Below, piece after piece: positions 47,501 to 59,472 of a DNA stretch of 64,000 nt. The stretch is from Branchiostoma floridae (Eukaryota > Chordata > Leptocardii > Amphioxiformes > Branchiostomatidae): positions 8,665,431 through 8,729,430 of the forward strand of contig NC_049980.1 in assembly GCF_000003815.2 (NCBI RefSeq), read 5' to 3'. Under the pieces are notes generated by a model. The model was not told the origin of the DNA, did no database searches, and saw only the letters and a program-made list of their open reading frames with translations. How positions within the stretch are numbered: position 1 is the first letter of the stretch; each line of letters starts with the position of its first letter. A program made the translations under genes and the position numbers.

Positions 47501-50500
47501 GGTTGGAGATTACATCATACCATCATTTTTATCTTCTGTATAGAATCTTTAAAAAAAACTTGAAAAGGTAACTTAATGCTTCCATTCAACATTACTTTTG
47601 GCTAAGGCCATGTCAAGTCCATTATATGGATGACATCCCAAAACTGATGCGGGCACGTGAAAAAAAATGTTCGTTGAATAAAAAGTTGCCTTCACTACTT
47701 AGATTTAGTCTAAGTGGTCAGAAAGGTTTGATCAAATAACACGCAAGGTATAGTATACCACAATAAATTCTTCATTTGTGTTCTTTTTACATCTTCTTCT
47801 TTAACTTTGAAATTGGCTTAAGCATTCTAAGACATCAGTTTTCCAACATTTTTTCTTAGCAATATAAAGCATACATTTTGCAGATAATTTTATGTAATTT
47901 ACAAATAACTTATTCTGTAAACAGACAAAAATTGATGTACCAAATCAATATGGCCTTATCTTTTGAAACAGCATGATGATGCATTTGTACATAAAATAAG
48001 TTTACAAGGTGATTAACCAAATGTAGGATGGGTCACTTTCCAACCCATTTGAAATAACTGTCAGTTGGCATTTCAATGGTTCAAAAGTGGTGTTTAGAAG
48101 CCTTACCTATGACAAACTCGCTGTCTGTGGGGTGGATTTTGGCATCAGGACTTATGATTCGTATGACCTCCAGCTGTTCCCGTAGGCCCATGCTGTTACT
48201 GATCACGTGACTCAGGGTCTCCACCACGCTGATCTGTTCTTCATCCGACATGTCAGTCCTGCAGAGGGCGCGGGAAAAACTGTTATCTTCTGTGGCATCT
48301 CGCAGGTAAGTGATATACCTTACATACTGTGGGAAATCCCAACTTAATCCCTGACAAATCCACAACTACCACACACAGGATTATTGTAGGACATAACAAT
48401 TGTTGGTATCACATTAAAAGAAAAGTTCTATCATAATAGCATTTACCAAAGTTACTATCCACAGTTGGAAGTTATCGATGTCTATAAGCAGGGCTCGAAA
48501 TACTTTTTTCTGTATACCTGAACTGGTGCAGTTAACATTGAAAATTACCTGCACCAAACAAATCTTACCTGCACCACTCTGAATTCAGGAAATATGGATC
48601 ATACTAAAATGGTTCAGGAACCATTGCTATTTTTTCTTTCACACTTAACAGGTAGTAACAGTCAATGCTGCTAATAACAATCCATATACACCTAAATCAT
48701 AGCATACATAATGTATAAAACCCAGTACATGGACCAGTGCAGGTAGACACCAGAAATACCTGCACAGCTCCAATTTTACCTGCACTAACCTGCATATGCA
48801 GGTGGTATTTCGAGCCCTGATAAGATATAGTCATTGCTTTGTGAGTCAATCTGCATGCCAGTGACTTCAATAGCCTAATGCAGGGCTCGCAATTCAGACC
48901 CACTTATTCTTAAAATTCAGGTGCGCAACAAAATGGGTGCACAGCATACAAGTAGCATAAAGTAGAATGTCAGCAAAAAACTAAGTGCACCAGTGCGCCC
49001 GTGGACAAAAATTAGATGCACAGCACCAAGTTTGGGTGCACAAAACTGCACTCATGTGCAAGATATTTCAAGCCCTGTAATACAGGTATGATTGCAAATA
49101 TGATTTAATCAATAAAAATATAGTACATGTTGTGTATGCCTATGAACCAGCTCTTCTCAAAGGATCTATACTCTATATGATGGAATAGACAATCTAGTCT
49201 AGATTTGTATGGTATGTAACCAAACATCGGACCACCTACCATGGGACGTTGTCCAAGTGTTTTCTCTTCTTCTTGGGAGGGCTGGGTGGGTTTGGTAGGA
49301 TGGGGATGCTCTCTGTTTTGTTGTTGTCATTACTCTGTGTTGCATTCACGTTGTTGTTTGTCACTTGTAGGTCCAGGTCACTGTCTGACAACTCAAAGGT
49401 GCTCAAAGAAACATGGTCTGAGAGGGAGAAAAAGAGACAAATATGCACATGAACAAGATGATCACTGATGATGTCTAGAGATACGATCCAAATCAAAGAT
49501 TCCACGCAAGTATCATTTCTTCTCAGAGAATTTCTACCTGCTTAATCACAGGTTTCTCACCGGTACAGTTAAACATGGGGGTACCTATGATAAAATTTGG
49601 GCCCCAACATGTTTCAACGTACGTGGAGGGCTTTTCTGTTGTTTGGTAAGGTTGGCATAATTTCATTACAATTGGCCATTAAAATTCAGGAAACAGTGTT
49701 CCTGACGGGTATAAACTTGCCAGAATGCCCCAGACTACCCTACAATGTCCACACCTGTGCCAGTTGCTATGTTGCTTCCACATACTAAAATTCCCCCTAC
49801 GCTGTGAAAAAGTCCTGGTAAGAACCTGCCTTGTAGCATGATAGATAATACAAACCTACACGTAACTGTAGTAACTGTGTCATCAATGTACAGAATGACA
49901 TAGAATGCAATCTCAACAGTGTATCAATGTACAAGTCCTTCATACTCAGTCCGTCCCACCTGTTGCGTTTCCATCTTCCAGAAGGTTCAAGATGGACGTG
50001 TTTAAGTAATCTGACTCGGACCCGCTGAAGAAGTTATCCGAGATGCCTCCAACATCGATGATGGTGTCCTCATCCGCGTCGTACTCGGAGCTGGCGACCG
50101 AGGTCGAGCAGGACGCGCTGTTTCCCGTCGACAGGTTTCTTCTGTATTCCTGAGTCACCTGTTTCTCTTGTTTAACTCTGTGGAAGTAAATAAATACAGC
50201 AATGTATGTTGCAAACGCTTCACATGGAACAGCAGGGCTTGAAACACTAGCCTCCATAGCAGGCTCTTGGGGCCTCTTTTTCGTTTTTGCAATGTACAAA
50301 AAGACATGGCCAGCAAAAGTATATTATGAGCAAAAAAAGCAAGAAAAAAAGGCCCAGAAGTCTGCTATGGAGGCTATCGAAACTGTGGTTGCATCTAGCT
50401 AATCTTATAGGCCATAGAATGAAGAACTATGTACCCTACTAGTATACAGACTATTCTTCATACTAAATGTCTGAATAAGCAATAGTACCTTTCTTGTACA

Positions 50501-53267
50501 CAATATTCTTGGAATGAAAGTGTTGGATGCCTTAATGGATTGCTTGCTTGCTTATAATATTGAAGTTAAGAAGAGAATTAAAAGATTCAAGTTCTGAAGA
50601 GAGGCTGTAAGGTTTAAGATTATATTTTACTGACATTCTACTTGATGTTATGTATGCTATGCATCCAAAATTCTTTCAGTGCACTCAAATTAGTAGGTTT
50701 GCGGCACCAATTCTCAAAAATGAATTTGCAGCCCTAAACAGCCGTCACTTTCAAGAGGAAATGCATGCACAAATGTAACCTGTCATATATCTGAATTTTG
50801 AAAAGTACTAGTAGAGTGGAAGAGCAACTATTTCTGTCATGGAAACATCAGAGCAAGGGAAGAGACGTTACCTCTCTATCTCTGCCTCTATTGCCTGGAT
50901 GTCTGCGTCCAGGTCCCCTGTGTCCAGGTACTTGTGGTACACATGAGGGGCTGCCTCTGGTTCTCTGGGTGGCAACTGGGAGCCCCATGGGCTGAAAATT
51001 AACATAGATATGCATAAGAAAACATAGTCTTACTCATGGAAACTGAAATAGAAGCGATGGCAACAGAGCACTTGGAAATTGGCACAGATTCATAATTCTT
51101 CAATCCTCTGTCAAGTCTGTGTCTGGATCAATATCATGTTTCACCAATCAATCATTTAAATATGCTTTTGTTTTTTTAATGTTATCAAAAGGAAAGGCAT
51201 CAAGTAGTGTGAATTACTAATTCTGATTCTAATACCAGTACTGATGATGATGATGACCATGTTGAACTTTGGTCAAGCAATTTGCAATAATGCAAAGTCT
51301 AACACTGCACAAGTTACAATACATTTATAGGTCAATGATTACAACTATCTCAATAATGAGGGTAATTATCCACTTAACCTAGCCCATGCCCTGAAAACTG
51401 ATAATTGTTCTTAACAAAGGGGTATAATTTTCACACAAAAGAACTCCTCAATTTGAATGATGACCAGACAAACGTCCTGTGATAAACAAGTTGTTCCTTC
51501 CTTCAAACTAGCACAATTATGTTACCATGGCAATGACAAGCAAGCCACCAGGAATAACCTTTAGCCTTTTCAGAGTTTTCTCTGCTGCCTTAGTCTGGCA
51601 CCAATGCAAATTTGCTGTCAAAAGGTTAACTCAGCATGAAAGATAGCAAAAGTAATTACCCAAATCAATGATACATGTGCACTTTCATTAGTAATGTGAG
51701 TAATAAAAGGTCTCAATGGGTTTTCATTACCAATGACAATACACTTGTGAGGTCTTTTATGGCCATGTTTTAAAACTTCCTGCATTATTTTTGTATCTTT
51801 CATATCACCAAGGAGATTCCATTCTTGATTTCTTGATTTGTTCTGTTATAGAGTTCTAATTTTGAACTGCATCTAGTGTAAATTCCATATACCAACAGGA
51901 AAATCAGAACAGGAAGATAGAACAGATAGAAGACCTGTTGATATTCAATGAATTAAAACTTTTAAAATGCAAATGAGGGTCAGACCACCAGTTGAGGGCA
52001 ACAACACACAAAAAGCATGCAGCTATTGGTCAGTACTCAATCTGGTGCCAAGTTGAGTTTACAGTCATGTCATGTTTACTTGTATCCTGGCTACACATCA
52101 ATGCTGATGTGTACTCTACTTCTGCAGTGCCCACCCTTGGACCAGAGACCAAGCTTACTACTAGCATGACTATGTAACTTGAACTTGCTGAAGCACACCC
52201 TTGAAACAACACTGACATATCACGGTATGTCTGAGTTAAATAAAAAGACAATTTTTCAGAAACACAGGCAATTGGTAGCTATGAAGATGTTGGAACATAC
52301 ACTTGTAGCTTTGATTATTGTGCACATGAAAACATAGTTCCATAAACAGTGGTGTACTAAAAGGTTGTATTTTCTCTTTAAAAAAATCATTAGTTTATGG
52401 GCAATAAAGTTTGATAAATTATATCAGTAAGTCCACAACTTTACTCTTTAGAATTCTTTCTTACCCTGCTATCAATATTCAGTACAACTATAGTTTCATT
52501 TTTCTTGATTTAAAAAAAGAAAGAGAAGAAAACAATTGCCAAATTAGCCGGTATTAGTGCTTTGTTATCATTCTAGCAAGGCTCCTCTGTGACAAGATAC
52601 TAGCAATCATGCAAATAAATCCTGTAAGTGTCCACAACTGGTGTTAATAATTAGAAAAGACGATTTGGAGCATCTCAAGTCTCGGTACGTTTTCTCTGTA
52701 ACGGTATATTCAAATAGTTTGTGTGAGGTTGTGAACATGATACTATGGAGAAACAAAACAAATATTCTCATTCCAATTTGCATATTGGTGTATCAGAATG
52801 TTGTGTATTTCTTGCAACACCACAGGTAAATTCATAAATTTGTGACCCGGTGTAAGGTAAGGCGATGTGGGCTTTGGGAGGGGGGCGTAGTTAGCCGTTT
52901 TCCAATCAATGAAAAAAAAAAAATTTGTTCCCGCAAAAATTACCTAAATCTGAACAACATTTCCACGCTTAGCCTAGAAGAGGCTCTTGCTGAAATACAC
53001 CAACAGTATGTTGGAAAGAGAGAGAGAGAGAGAGATGGAATAAGTCTCGTTGTCCGTGTTGACTATGCGGTTCCATTTGTAAGAAGCGGTCTCCATGTGT
53101 GAATCATGTGCTAACATATTTCTGCCGGCCTGTCGCCATTTTATCCAGGATCCCAGGCGGCAACTTCCTCTGTACTCGTCGAGAATACCTCACATAGAAA
53201 CACTGTACCAGAAAACCAATGTGATAGGTACATACCTTGCCACAGCAGTCGTTAAGGTCGGCTCCAT
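44562..53267 (-). CDS. FAM199X: FAM199X orthologue with six-copy internal module
   Basis: Eight coding exons: 53236-53267 (ATG), 50872-50991, 49960-50177, 49240-49417, 48107-48258, 45954-46699, 45504-45614, 44562-44627 (TGA). They total 1623 nt, 540 residues, with all phases consistent. Diagnostic FAM199X blocks are TSVASSE, a KKKRKHLDNVPW junction, MGLREQLEVIRIISPDAKI, PTDSEFVI, DEKLQQVRNYVK, a Ser-rich stretch, a basic RQRQKKEHRQAMKEKRSGFF helix and a C-terminal DVDIL. Human FAM199X is about 388 residues; most of the extra length comes from five additional copies of the 37-residue DEKLQQVRNYVK module in exon 6. Molecular function of the family is unknown. A nuclear role is suggested only by the KKKRK stretch. 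The gene is head-to-head with KRTCAP2 (start codons 608 bp apart). Confidence 0.92.
45090..45485. mobile_element. Harbinger-type MITE, 30-bp perfect TIRs, TAA target duplication
   Basis: Termini GGCCACACCAATTTAATTTC and then TTGGTTCTCG are perfect inverted repeats at the two ends. TAA lies immediately outside both (45087-45089, 45486-45488), as expected for PIF/Harbinger elements with 3-bp TWA duplications. It sits 18 bp beyond the donor end of FAM199X exon 45504-45614. Confidence 0.85.
46063..46731 (-). repeat. Six tandem 111-bp coding modules in FAM199X exon 6
   Basis: The period is 111 bp (37 codons), read from the recurrence of AGATCT at 46141, 46252, 46363 and onward. Each unit encodes DLDVIDDEKLQQVRNYVKTC followed by IDKRSKDCTNPRFSSHA. 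Copies differ at a few positions (E/D before KLQQ, C/Y after VKT, N/Y in TNP, A/T at the end). On the coding strand every unit contains a 3' splice-site-like tract, TTTCTCCTCCCATGCAG, directly before ATCTAGATG. The acceptor at 46700, used to join the upstream exon, is the rightmost of these. Only one copy of the module exists in vertebrate FAM199X as I know it. Confidence 0.97.
47358..47512. mobile_element. MITE family B, copy 2
   Basis: The termini TAATCTCCAAGCAGATCCTA and AGGATCTGGTTGGAGATTA form inverted repeats homologous to those of the element at 3127-3306, including AAAGCTGGCA(A/G)AGGAGT. Flanks ACATCTAACC and ACATCATACC may be an imperfect 10-bp target duplication. Confidence 0.78.
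48489..48819. mobile_element. CAGGGCTCG-type MITE, copy 1
   Basis: The termini CAGGGCTCGAAATAC and GTATTTCGAGCCCTG match apart from interior differences, flanked by ATAAG on both sides. The interior has repeated ACCTGCAC motifs. It is in a FAM199X intron. Confidence 0.8.
48881..49077. mobile_element. CAGGGCTCG-type MITE, copy 2 (related, shorter)
   Basis: The termini CAGGGCTCGCAATTCA and ATATTTCAAGCCCTG are related to the neighbouring element only 61 bp away. The flank TAAT is seen on both sides. The interior carries GGGTGCACA and GTGCACC repeats. Confidence 0.75.
50245..50382. mobile_element. Short foldback element in FAM199X intron
   Basis: The arms TAGCCTCCATAGCAGGCTCT (near 50249) and CTGCTATGGAGGCTA (near 50362) are inverted repeats extending through GGCCTCTTTTTC/AAAAAAAGGCCC. 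The preceding CAGGGCTTGAAACACT suggests a nested relation to the CAGGGCTCG family. Confidence 0.7.
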
Positions 53268-53875
53268 AAGCATTTTCTGTGTTATTTTGGGTTTACACTT
53301 GCCGTAGGAGAAACAAAATGTGCCCACGTCCTGGCAAGCGCCACTGGGAGCGCGTTGCAGGAATACCGAGTCTAGTCGCGGGCTTTGGCTCTCCCTGTCT
53401 GGTCTCGTCTCGCGTTAACCCGTCGGCAAGAAAATATCAAACTAAGTCCGGAAACATAAGGACAACCCCCTGTTCCCGCCTGCACGTCCAAATCACGACA
53501 ATGTTGCCTAAATCTCGACAATTCCGGCAACAAATTCCTAACAGGCTGGCAAAATTCACGCCCGAATATTCAACGTGGAACAAAGAAACCGGAAGTACTA
53601 TTAATATCGTTCCCGGGAAAATAGAGTCACGTGGACTTCTTTGCGTGAAGATGCGAGAGGTGTACTTTTCAACATGGGAATGAAATCTCGTGTTTTATAC
53701 TCACGTGATCAAGCCACGAGAGTTTGAATGAAGATATTTTCACTTCCGGGGTCACTGGTGTTTCTATCTCCTGTTCTGTGATTGGTCAGTCAACTGCACA
53801 ATCTATAATCTGATTGGTCGGACGAATAGCACAGCTGTAAAATCCCCCGGATGTGCCACCTCTACACTTTCCAAG
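53268..53875. promoter_or_regulatory. Bidirectional promoter, FAM199X / KRTCAP2
   Basis: This is 608 bp between divergent start codons, without a TATA box. Visible sites are ETS-like CCGGAAGT (53589-53596) and CTTCCGG (53743-53749), E-boxes CACGTG (53628-53633, 53702-53707), and two inverted CCAAT boxes ATTGGT (53781-53786, 53813-53818). The latter are 32 bp apart, a usual NF-Y spacing. The pattern is that of a housekeeping divergent promoter. Confidence 0.7.
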
Positions 53876-56800
53876 ATGGGTGAGTAAAGGAGTAGAAGTT
53901 TTCTCTCCTCCTTAGTTTCCTCTCTTGTCCGGGAACAGGACAATTTCTGATCATGGAGTGCATGGTGGTTGTTTGCAAAGGTATAAGGAACGCGTGGAGT
54001 GAATATTGAAGCTGTGTGCAAGCTCTGTATTTCGCTAGATTGTCGCAAACAAGTGTGGCCATACGTCGTGGGAGAAGTTGGTGGGAGTAACCCCTTGCGC
54101 TTAGTTTTGGCTCTCTCTCGATATTAAAGCAAGGTGTTATGCACGATGTAGCCTAAATAGCCCGTGTACTTATATATGTGGTGGAGAGCAGAAAAAAACA
54201 GCAACTCTGGTCTACAAAATGAGAAGCAGTGGCCCTGCGACACTGCGTGAAGGAGACATGACTGCGTTAGCAGGGAGGAATGTAGAAATTATTTTGCGTG
54301 CACAACTTAGCCATAACTTACTGACATGTTGCTCCTTGTGAAAAGTGGTTCCATGTGTTGTTTCTTTTTTTTCCAGCCGTGCCCACTTCTGTGTCCTTTC
54401 TACTGGCATCCACCCTGTGTATCCTGCTATTTGCAGGTAGGAACAAATTTTTAAACATTTGCACATAATGTAAAATTACGATATGTGAATCAGATGAGAT
54501 AACCACTTGCCAAGACTTAAGAACTCAGAACAGAGCTTTAGCCACAAGGATTCGATGTTTTTTCATAAAGTTTGCTTTAGATTCAATACCACATCATAGA
54601 TTAGGATGGACTGTACATGTAGTATGCACAAGGGAACAGCATTCTAGATATACATGCACTGCCTAGCTTCATGCACACACGCACACATTTGTAACATACA
54701 GTTTGTATTGTATTCACATTACTACGTAAATGATAGTTTCAGTTGGGCATGTGCAGTTTCAGTTGGGCATGTGCAGGTCAAAGGCCCCCAAGAAGAAGAT
54801 GTTGATAAAACATCTCTTGACAGTGGTATGCAAATCAACTGAACAAGAACTGTTTTCATTTCAGGTGCCTTAAACTTTGACCTTTCCCATGCTTGCTAGG
54901 AATGGTGATCAAGCTTACACTATAGTCTATGCTCTCATGATCTTATGTATTACATGCTGTCCACAGGAATGCAGATGTACAAGGTCCAGCTGGCCTCCAA
55001 GGAGTGGCTGACTATCCTCGGAGGTTTCCTGGGCTCCAACCTCTTCATCTTTGTCCTTACCGTATCCTTTGCATATAAGTATGATAAGCTAGTGATAAAG
55101 GATTGAGGTACATGATCTTTGTGAGACCTCAGGTGGTGCCTATCTACCTTCCCAGAATGCATCAATACACATCCAACAATTCACACCCCAGATGTGCTTA
55201 CTGTGGCCCACAATCATATGGATTTTCTATGATACCCTTTCAAAATACAGCATCTAGTATAATATTATCAGTATATTTNNNNNNNNNNNNNNNNNNNNNN
55301 NNNNNNNNNNNNNNNNNNNNNNNNNNNNNNNNNNNNNNNNNNNNNNNNNNNNNNNNNNNNNNNNNNNNNNNNNNNNNNATATTGTTTTTGTATAATTGTC
55401 GACAAATATCATTTTCTTTACTTTTCCATGAGTGCTTTTTAGTGCTTTTGTGTTTATCCGATGCGCAAGTAGTATAGCATCATCAATTAATGCTGTTTTG
55501 AAAAAAACACTGCTATTTGGTGAAGTTTGGGAACAATTTTTGACCTGAATATTACATCAATGTTTATCACACAATTTATAAAGTTGTAGGCAAGTAAGAA
55601 AGATCAAGACGTTCTCATGGACTAATTGAGTGTGTTAACAATTCAAGAATTTAAAAATATACTGATAATATTATACTAGATGCTGTATTTTGAAAGGTAA
55701 CATAAGAAATCCATATGATTGTGGGCCACAGTAAGCCATCTGGGGTGTGCATTGTTGGATGTGTATTGATGCATTCTGGGAAGGTAGATATTCACCACTT
55801 GGTGAGACCTCAAAGTATGGTAGGATTTTTGGCGGCCAATGGCTTGTTATGGTGAAACTACTGGTTTTATTACTTCTATATATAAAGCTATGGTCAGAAT
55901 TTTGGTAGGTGGCTCTCATGGTCAGGAAGAAGTTAGTTTGGGCCCCCAGCAGCTTTTTTTGGTACTGCAGAGAGTGTTTAAGTTTGCAGAGTTTGAAACA
56001 GAATAAGTCCAAAAGGGATAGATGATTTTAATGATTTTTTTACCTGTAGGTAAGACCAACATAATGGTTTGTAACTTGATTGGCATAATCAAGGAGAAAA
56101 TTTACAATTGTGCTAAATAACAGAAGCTTTATACTCGGTACATGTATAACCTTGACTGAATCTTCACCAGGCCACAAGCAACTTTGAAAGTTGGCTGTTT
56201 GGTCGTGGCTTCCAAGCCAAGGTGTTCCCAGAAGGTGAGGTTTACTTGTCCTAGACAATAATTATATGAATCTTCAAGGTATCTTGAAAGTCAACATAAG
56301 CAAACATATTATTAGTGGGGCTCACATTACAACCTTTGTGGTCATAATAAAGGAAGGGATAGAAAATAAGCAAAAGGGCTATATCTTAGAGATTCTTAGT
56401 TAATTCTTATGAGAGTAATTAGATTATTTTTGTTCTTGTCTGTGTCGACCCAGTAGGAGACCAGATTATCATTTAAGTCTTTGAATATGGACTGAAATAA
56501 ACACAGTTATGATACAAATGACCATCTTAGCATTCACAGTGTCAAAGTGGTAATCATCCACAAAGGCACTTGATGATGTATCCTAACAAGATGAATATGT
56601 TGTTTTCCTTTCAGTTCTGTTTGCTCTAGCTGTTGCCATGTTTGCTTCAGGACTGGTACACCGAGTGTGTGTCACAACATGGTGAGTTTCCATTCAAGAC
56701 TAACTATTTTTCAGTTCCTAGCAATAACAGATGATGCATATGTATATCTTTTTTGAAGAAGATGGAACAACCAATAACTATACAGATACAGAATTGACGC

Positions 56801-56936
56801 CATGTCCTTTTGTCCCCACTCTAGTTTCATCTTCTCCTTGGTGGCTCTTTACTACGTAAACAAGGTCTCAGCATCCAAGTACGCACCAATCGCCACTCCC
56901 AGCAAACCTGCCAAGGAAACAAAGAAGAGGAAATAG
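53876..56936 (+). CDS. KRTCAP2: KRTCAP2, oligosaccharyltransferase complex subunit
   Basis: Six exons: 53876-53879 (ATG plus one base), 54377-54436, 54967-55061, 56171-56234, 56615-56681, 56825-56936 (TAG). They encode 133 residues, against 136 in human. KRTCAP2 is a small ER membrane subunit of the STT3A-type oligosaccharyltransferase that ties the enzyme to the SEC61 translocon for co-translational N-glycosylation (family knowledge). The sequence shows the conserved [29 protein letters not shown] and [17 protein letters not shown], with three membrane segments and a basic tail ending KKRK. Intron 3 holds an inverted-repeat element and an N gap. Confidence 0.96.
54735..54776 (+). repeat. Tandem 21-bp duplication
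   Basis: GTTTCAGTTGGGCATGTGCA occurs twice in direct succession in a KRTCAP2 intron. Confidence 0.8.
55132..55801. mobile_element. Foldback element with ~145-bp arms and 11-bp direct flanks, N gap inside
   Basis: The left arm (about 55132-55278) and right arm (about 55656-55801) are inverted copies. Examples are CCTTCCCAGAATGCATCAAT versus ATTGATGCATTCTGGGAAGG, and GTGGCCCACAATCATATGGA versus its complement. GTGAGACCTCA is found directly outside both ends (55121-55131, 55802-55812), consistent with a target-site duplication. The assembly gap 55279-55378 begins exactly where the left arm stops. It lies in KRTCAP2 intron 3. Confidence 0.82.
55279..55378. other. Assembly gap (100 N)
   Basis: It lies within the spacer of the KRTCAP2 foldback element; long inverted repeats commonly break assemblies at such points. 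Confidence 1.
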
Positions 56937-59214
56937 ACTCGCCCTTAGCAGTGGTCCCAACAGGCCTGCACACCCCCTGTGCTGTCTAGTGGTTCATGCT
57001 GCCTGAAGGATTCTTGGGAAAACTGGACCACTTGATTTAACATTTTGGGGGTGGTCAGATCTGACAGACATTGCTGTAAGAGTAGTTACTCCAATCCCCC
57101 TGCCTGTTGCTACAAAAATAGATGAGTTTGAATACTGCTTTGGCTATGTACTTTAACAATACAATAGGAAACATTCTGAAGGAATATTAAATAAGAATCT
57201 GAAATACATTTGTAGAAAAGCATTTTTATTATTACCAAGGGTAATTTCTGGTCACATTCTGGTATCTAAACCAACAGAACTGAATGCTTCAGTTGTTAGT
57301 AAATGCACTGTTTGTATTCCATCTCATCTAGATGACAACTGGCAGCTAGGGACTTTTTATCAATCAAAAACCTAAAGACTTTTCCTAAACTTCTCTTAAA
57401 TCATCTAGCAGTAAGCCAGTCGGAATAGATTTTATAGCAAAGGCTCTCAGCCAGCCTGCACGTCTCTCTCATTATGAAGAGCCCTAGCGCTAAATTAGTG
57501 TTTTTATGACATATCATCATCTATTGCTAGATACCCCACCTAAACAGAACATGTACATTTTGTATAAAGAGTGGGTTGTAGATTATGTACATTCTGTGTT
57601 GGGAAACGAGTGCACGGTCTTCTGTACTAGTTCCTGTATGTGGCTAGCTTAACAGAAACATTACTCCAACTCTTTCTACCAGGACTTCTGCACCAGTCAG
57701 TGTCAATCTTCAAGAATGGTGCCTCTAACTCATTATAGGGGGATTGCATTTCTAAGAATCACATGTTAAGTTGACAGATGTCTGTTTAGCATAACTGATT
57801 TTGGTGTCATATCTACCTCGACCTACTCTTTGTTGAATTGCATGTTTTGGCTACACAAGCGAGGTTATCCCCGACGATGGTTGATAGACATCACTTATGT
57901 ACTTAGATATCAGATTCCTCTATTATTCCCTTACATGAAGACTGGAGAAGTTGCTGCATAATGGTATTCCGGACAGCTGTCCTTTGTGTTCTACATGGTC
58001 GACACTTTTTATTTTCAAATGAACACATCAAACTTACTGACAAAAAAGAGCACAAAGGACTGCTGTCTGAATGTCTCAGCCCCCTTATAGATGACATTGA
58101 CTTTGAAAAGATTGGGAGGGTCCCTAACGCTAAGATAAGTATATGTTTTATGTCCCGTGGGTATCGCTATATTTTGTATGATGATTTGTCCTCTTTGTTT
58201 GTTGCTGTTTGTAACATTCCAATGTTTTGTTCATTTTTTGTTTTGGTTTTTTTGGATAACAAGAAAAGACACAAAAAAAGAAAAAGAAACTATGTAATCA
58301 AAAAAGTGATTTTCTAAGCAAACAAAATAATACTTGATAATTGCAGATGTTGGCTCTGGTGTGTTTTCTTTACTCTCCAAGCAGAGGTTGAGTCGCGGGG
58401 ATATAGTAGTCGGAAAAATTACATGGACAATCGTCTTAAGAGAGTGTGTTTTCTTGGGTTTTACGCAGTGATCAAAGTCTTACTACTGTAGGACAGATGT
58501 TACAGTTTAGTTGTGTAGTATAGAAGGGACAAAATGGGAATACGATTATAGTGCAACCTGAAATCATTGAAAAACCTCTTTCCTTGAAAAGTTTGGCCCA
58601 ACCTGGAAACTTTTTGGGTTAAAAGGAACAGGCAGGGACTATGCTTTCCCATTTTGGTCAAAATTTGCTCTGTTCAGCAGTTAAGTTGGCGTGCGGAATG
58701 ATTTAAGTTGTTCGGTCATAGGTATCAGGAGAAAACGTGTCAAACACAAAGTTGAGGTTTCTTTAATTAAGCGAGCATTCGAGTTTGAGCCGATCAACAC
58801 CGTTTTTTTAATGGTGATATAGATGACCCATGTGACTTTCTGGTGAAGACAAAATTTTTAACATTGAAATTGGGGTTAGTAATTTTCATGCTTTTCTATG
58901 GAGAGGTCTAACTTATTTGCCATGTATGGATAGGGGATCCATGTCAAATATTGGGACGGGCGTGTAGCTGCATTTCTAGAAGCTGTTGCTAGGTGGCACT
59001 AGTGAGGGGGGTCTGTACACCAAGCTGAGGGGACAAGGAATGAAAACGGTGTGGTGAAGAAGTTAAAACGTTGTCATCTCGAATGTCGATCCTTTCAGTC
59101 TCTGGAGGATATTGTTGATGACAAAGTTAGATTTTGATAAAACGTGACAATTGCAATTGCGCTTTCGGCCAGGGCACACATGGTGTAGGCTCTGTTCAGC
59201 ATCGGTCCGCCGTG
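56937..59214. other. KRTCAP2 3' UTR and downstream spacer
   Basis: No supported gene. A 118-codon frame at 57961-58317 is low-complexity and unconserved in appearance. One CTCF-like motif TGCTAGGTGGCAC is at 58987-58999. Confidence 0.5.
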
Positions 59215-59472
59215 ACGTCAGGCACTCATAGCGCTACACCTGTCATCGCGCACCACAGACAGGTGGTCAATTAACTCAATTTTTGAGGTAACCAAGCAGG
59301 GGAGTTATGCAAATGAGCACAATGGCAAGGGGTATATAAATATATCACAAAATGCACACAGTTTGACTGGGGAGGGAAAGCAGAAGTTGGTTGGGAGGAA
59401 CACTGCCAAAAGTCGGGTAAAATAAGGATAGTAGGAAGGTAATGGAGATGTGAAGAGGAGGGTAGTAGCTTT
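59215..59472 (+). promoter_or_regulatory. CCAAT/octamer/TATA element, copy B
   Basis: It is homologous along its whole length to 14155-14425, in the same orientation. ATGCAAAT is at 59307-59314 and TATATAAA at 59333-59340. The CCAAT of copy A reads CCAAG here. The conserved downstream tract AAAAGTCGGGTAAAAT and AGAGGAGGGTAGTAG is retained. It lies between the KRTCAP2 and SLC16-like genes. Confidence 0.6.

Noticed and set aside
57961-58317. 118-codon plus-strand frame after KRTCAP2.
   Set aside because: It has no family resemblance, a low-complexity lysine-rich end and lies in presumed 3' UTR.
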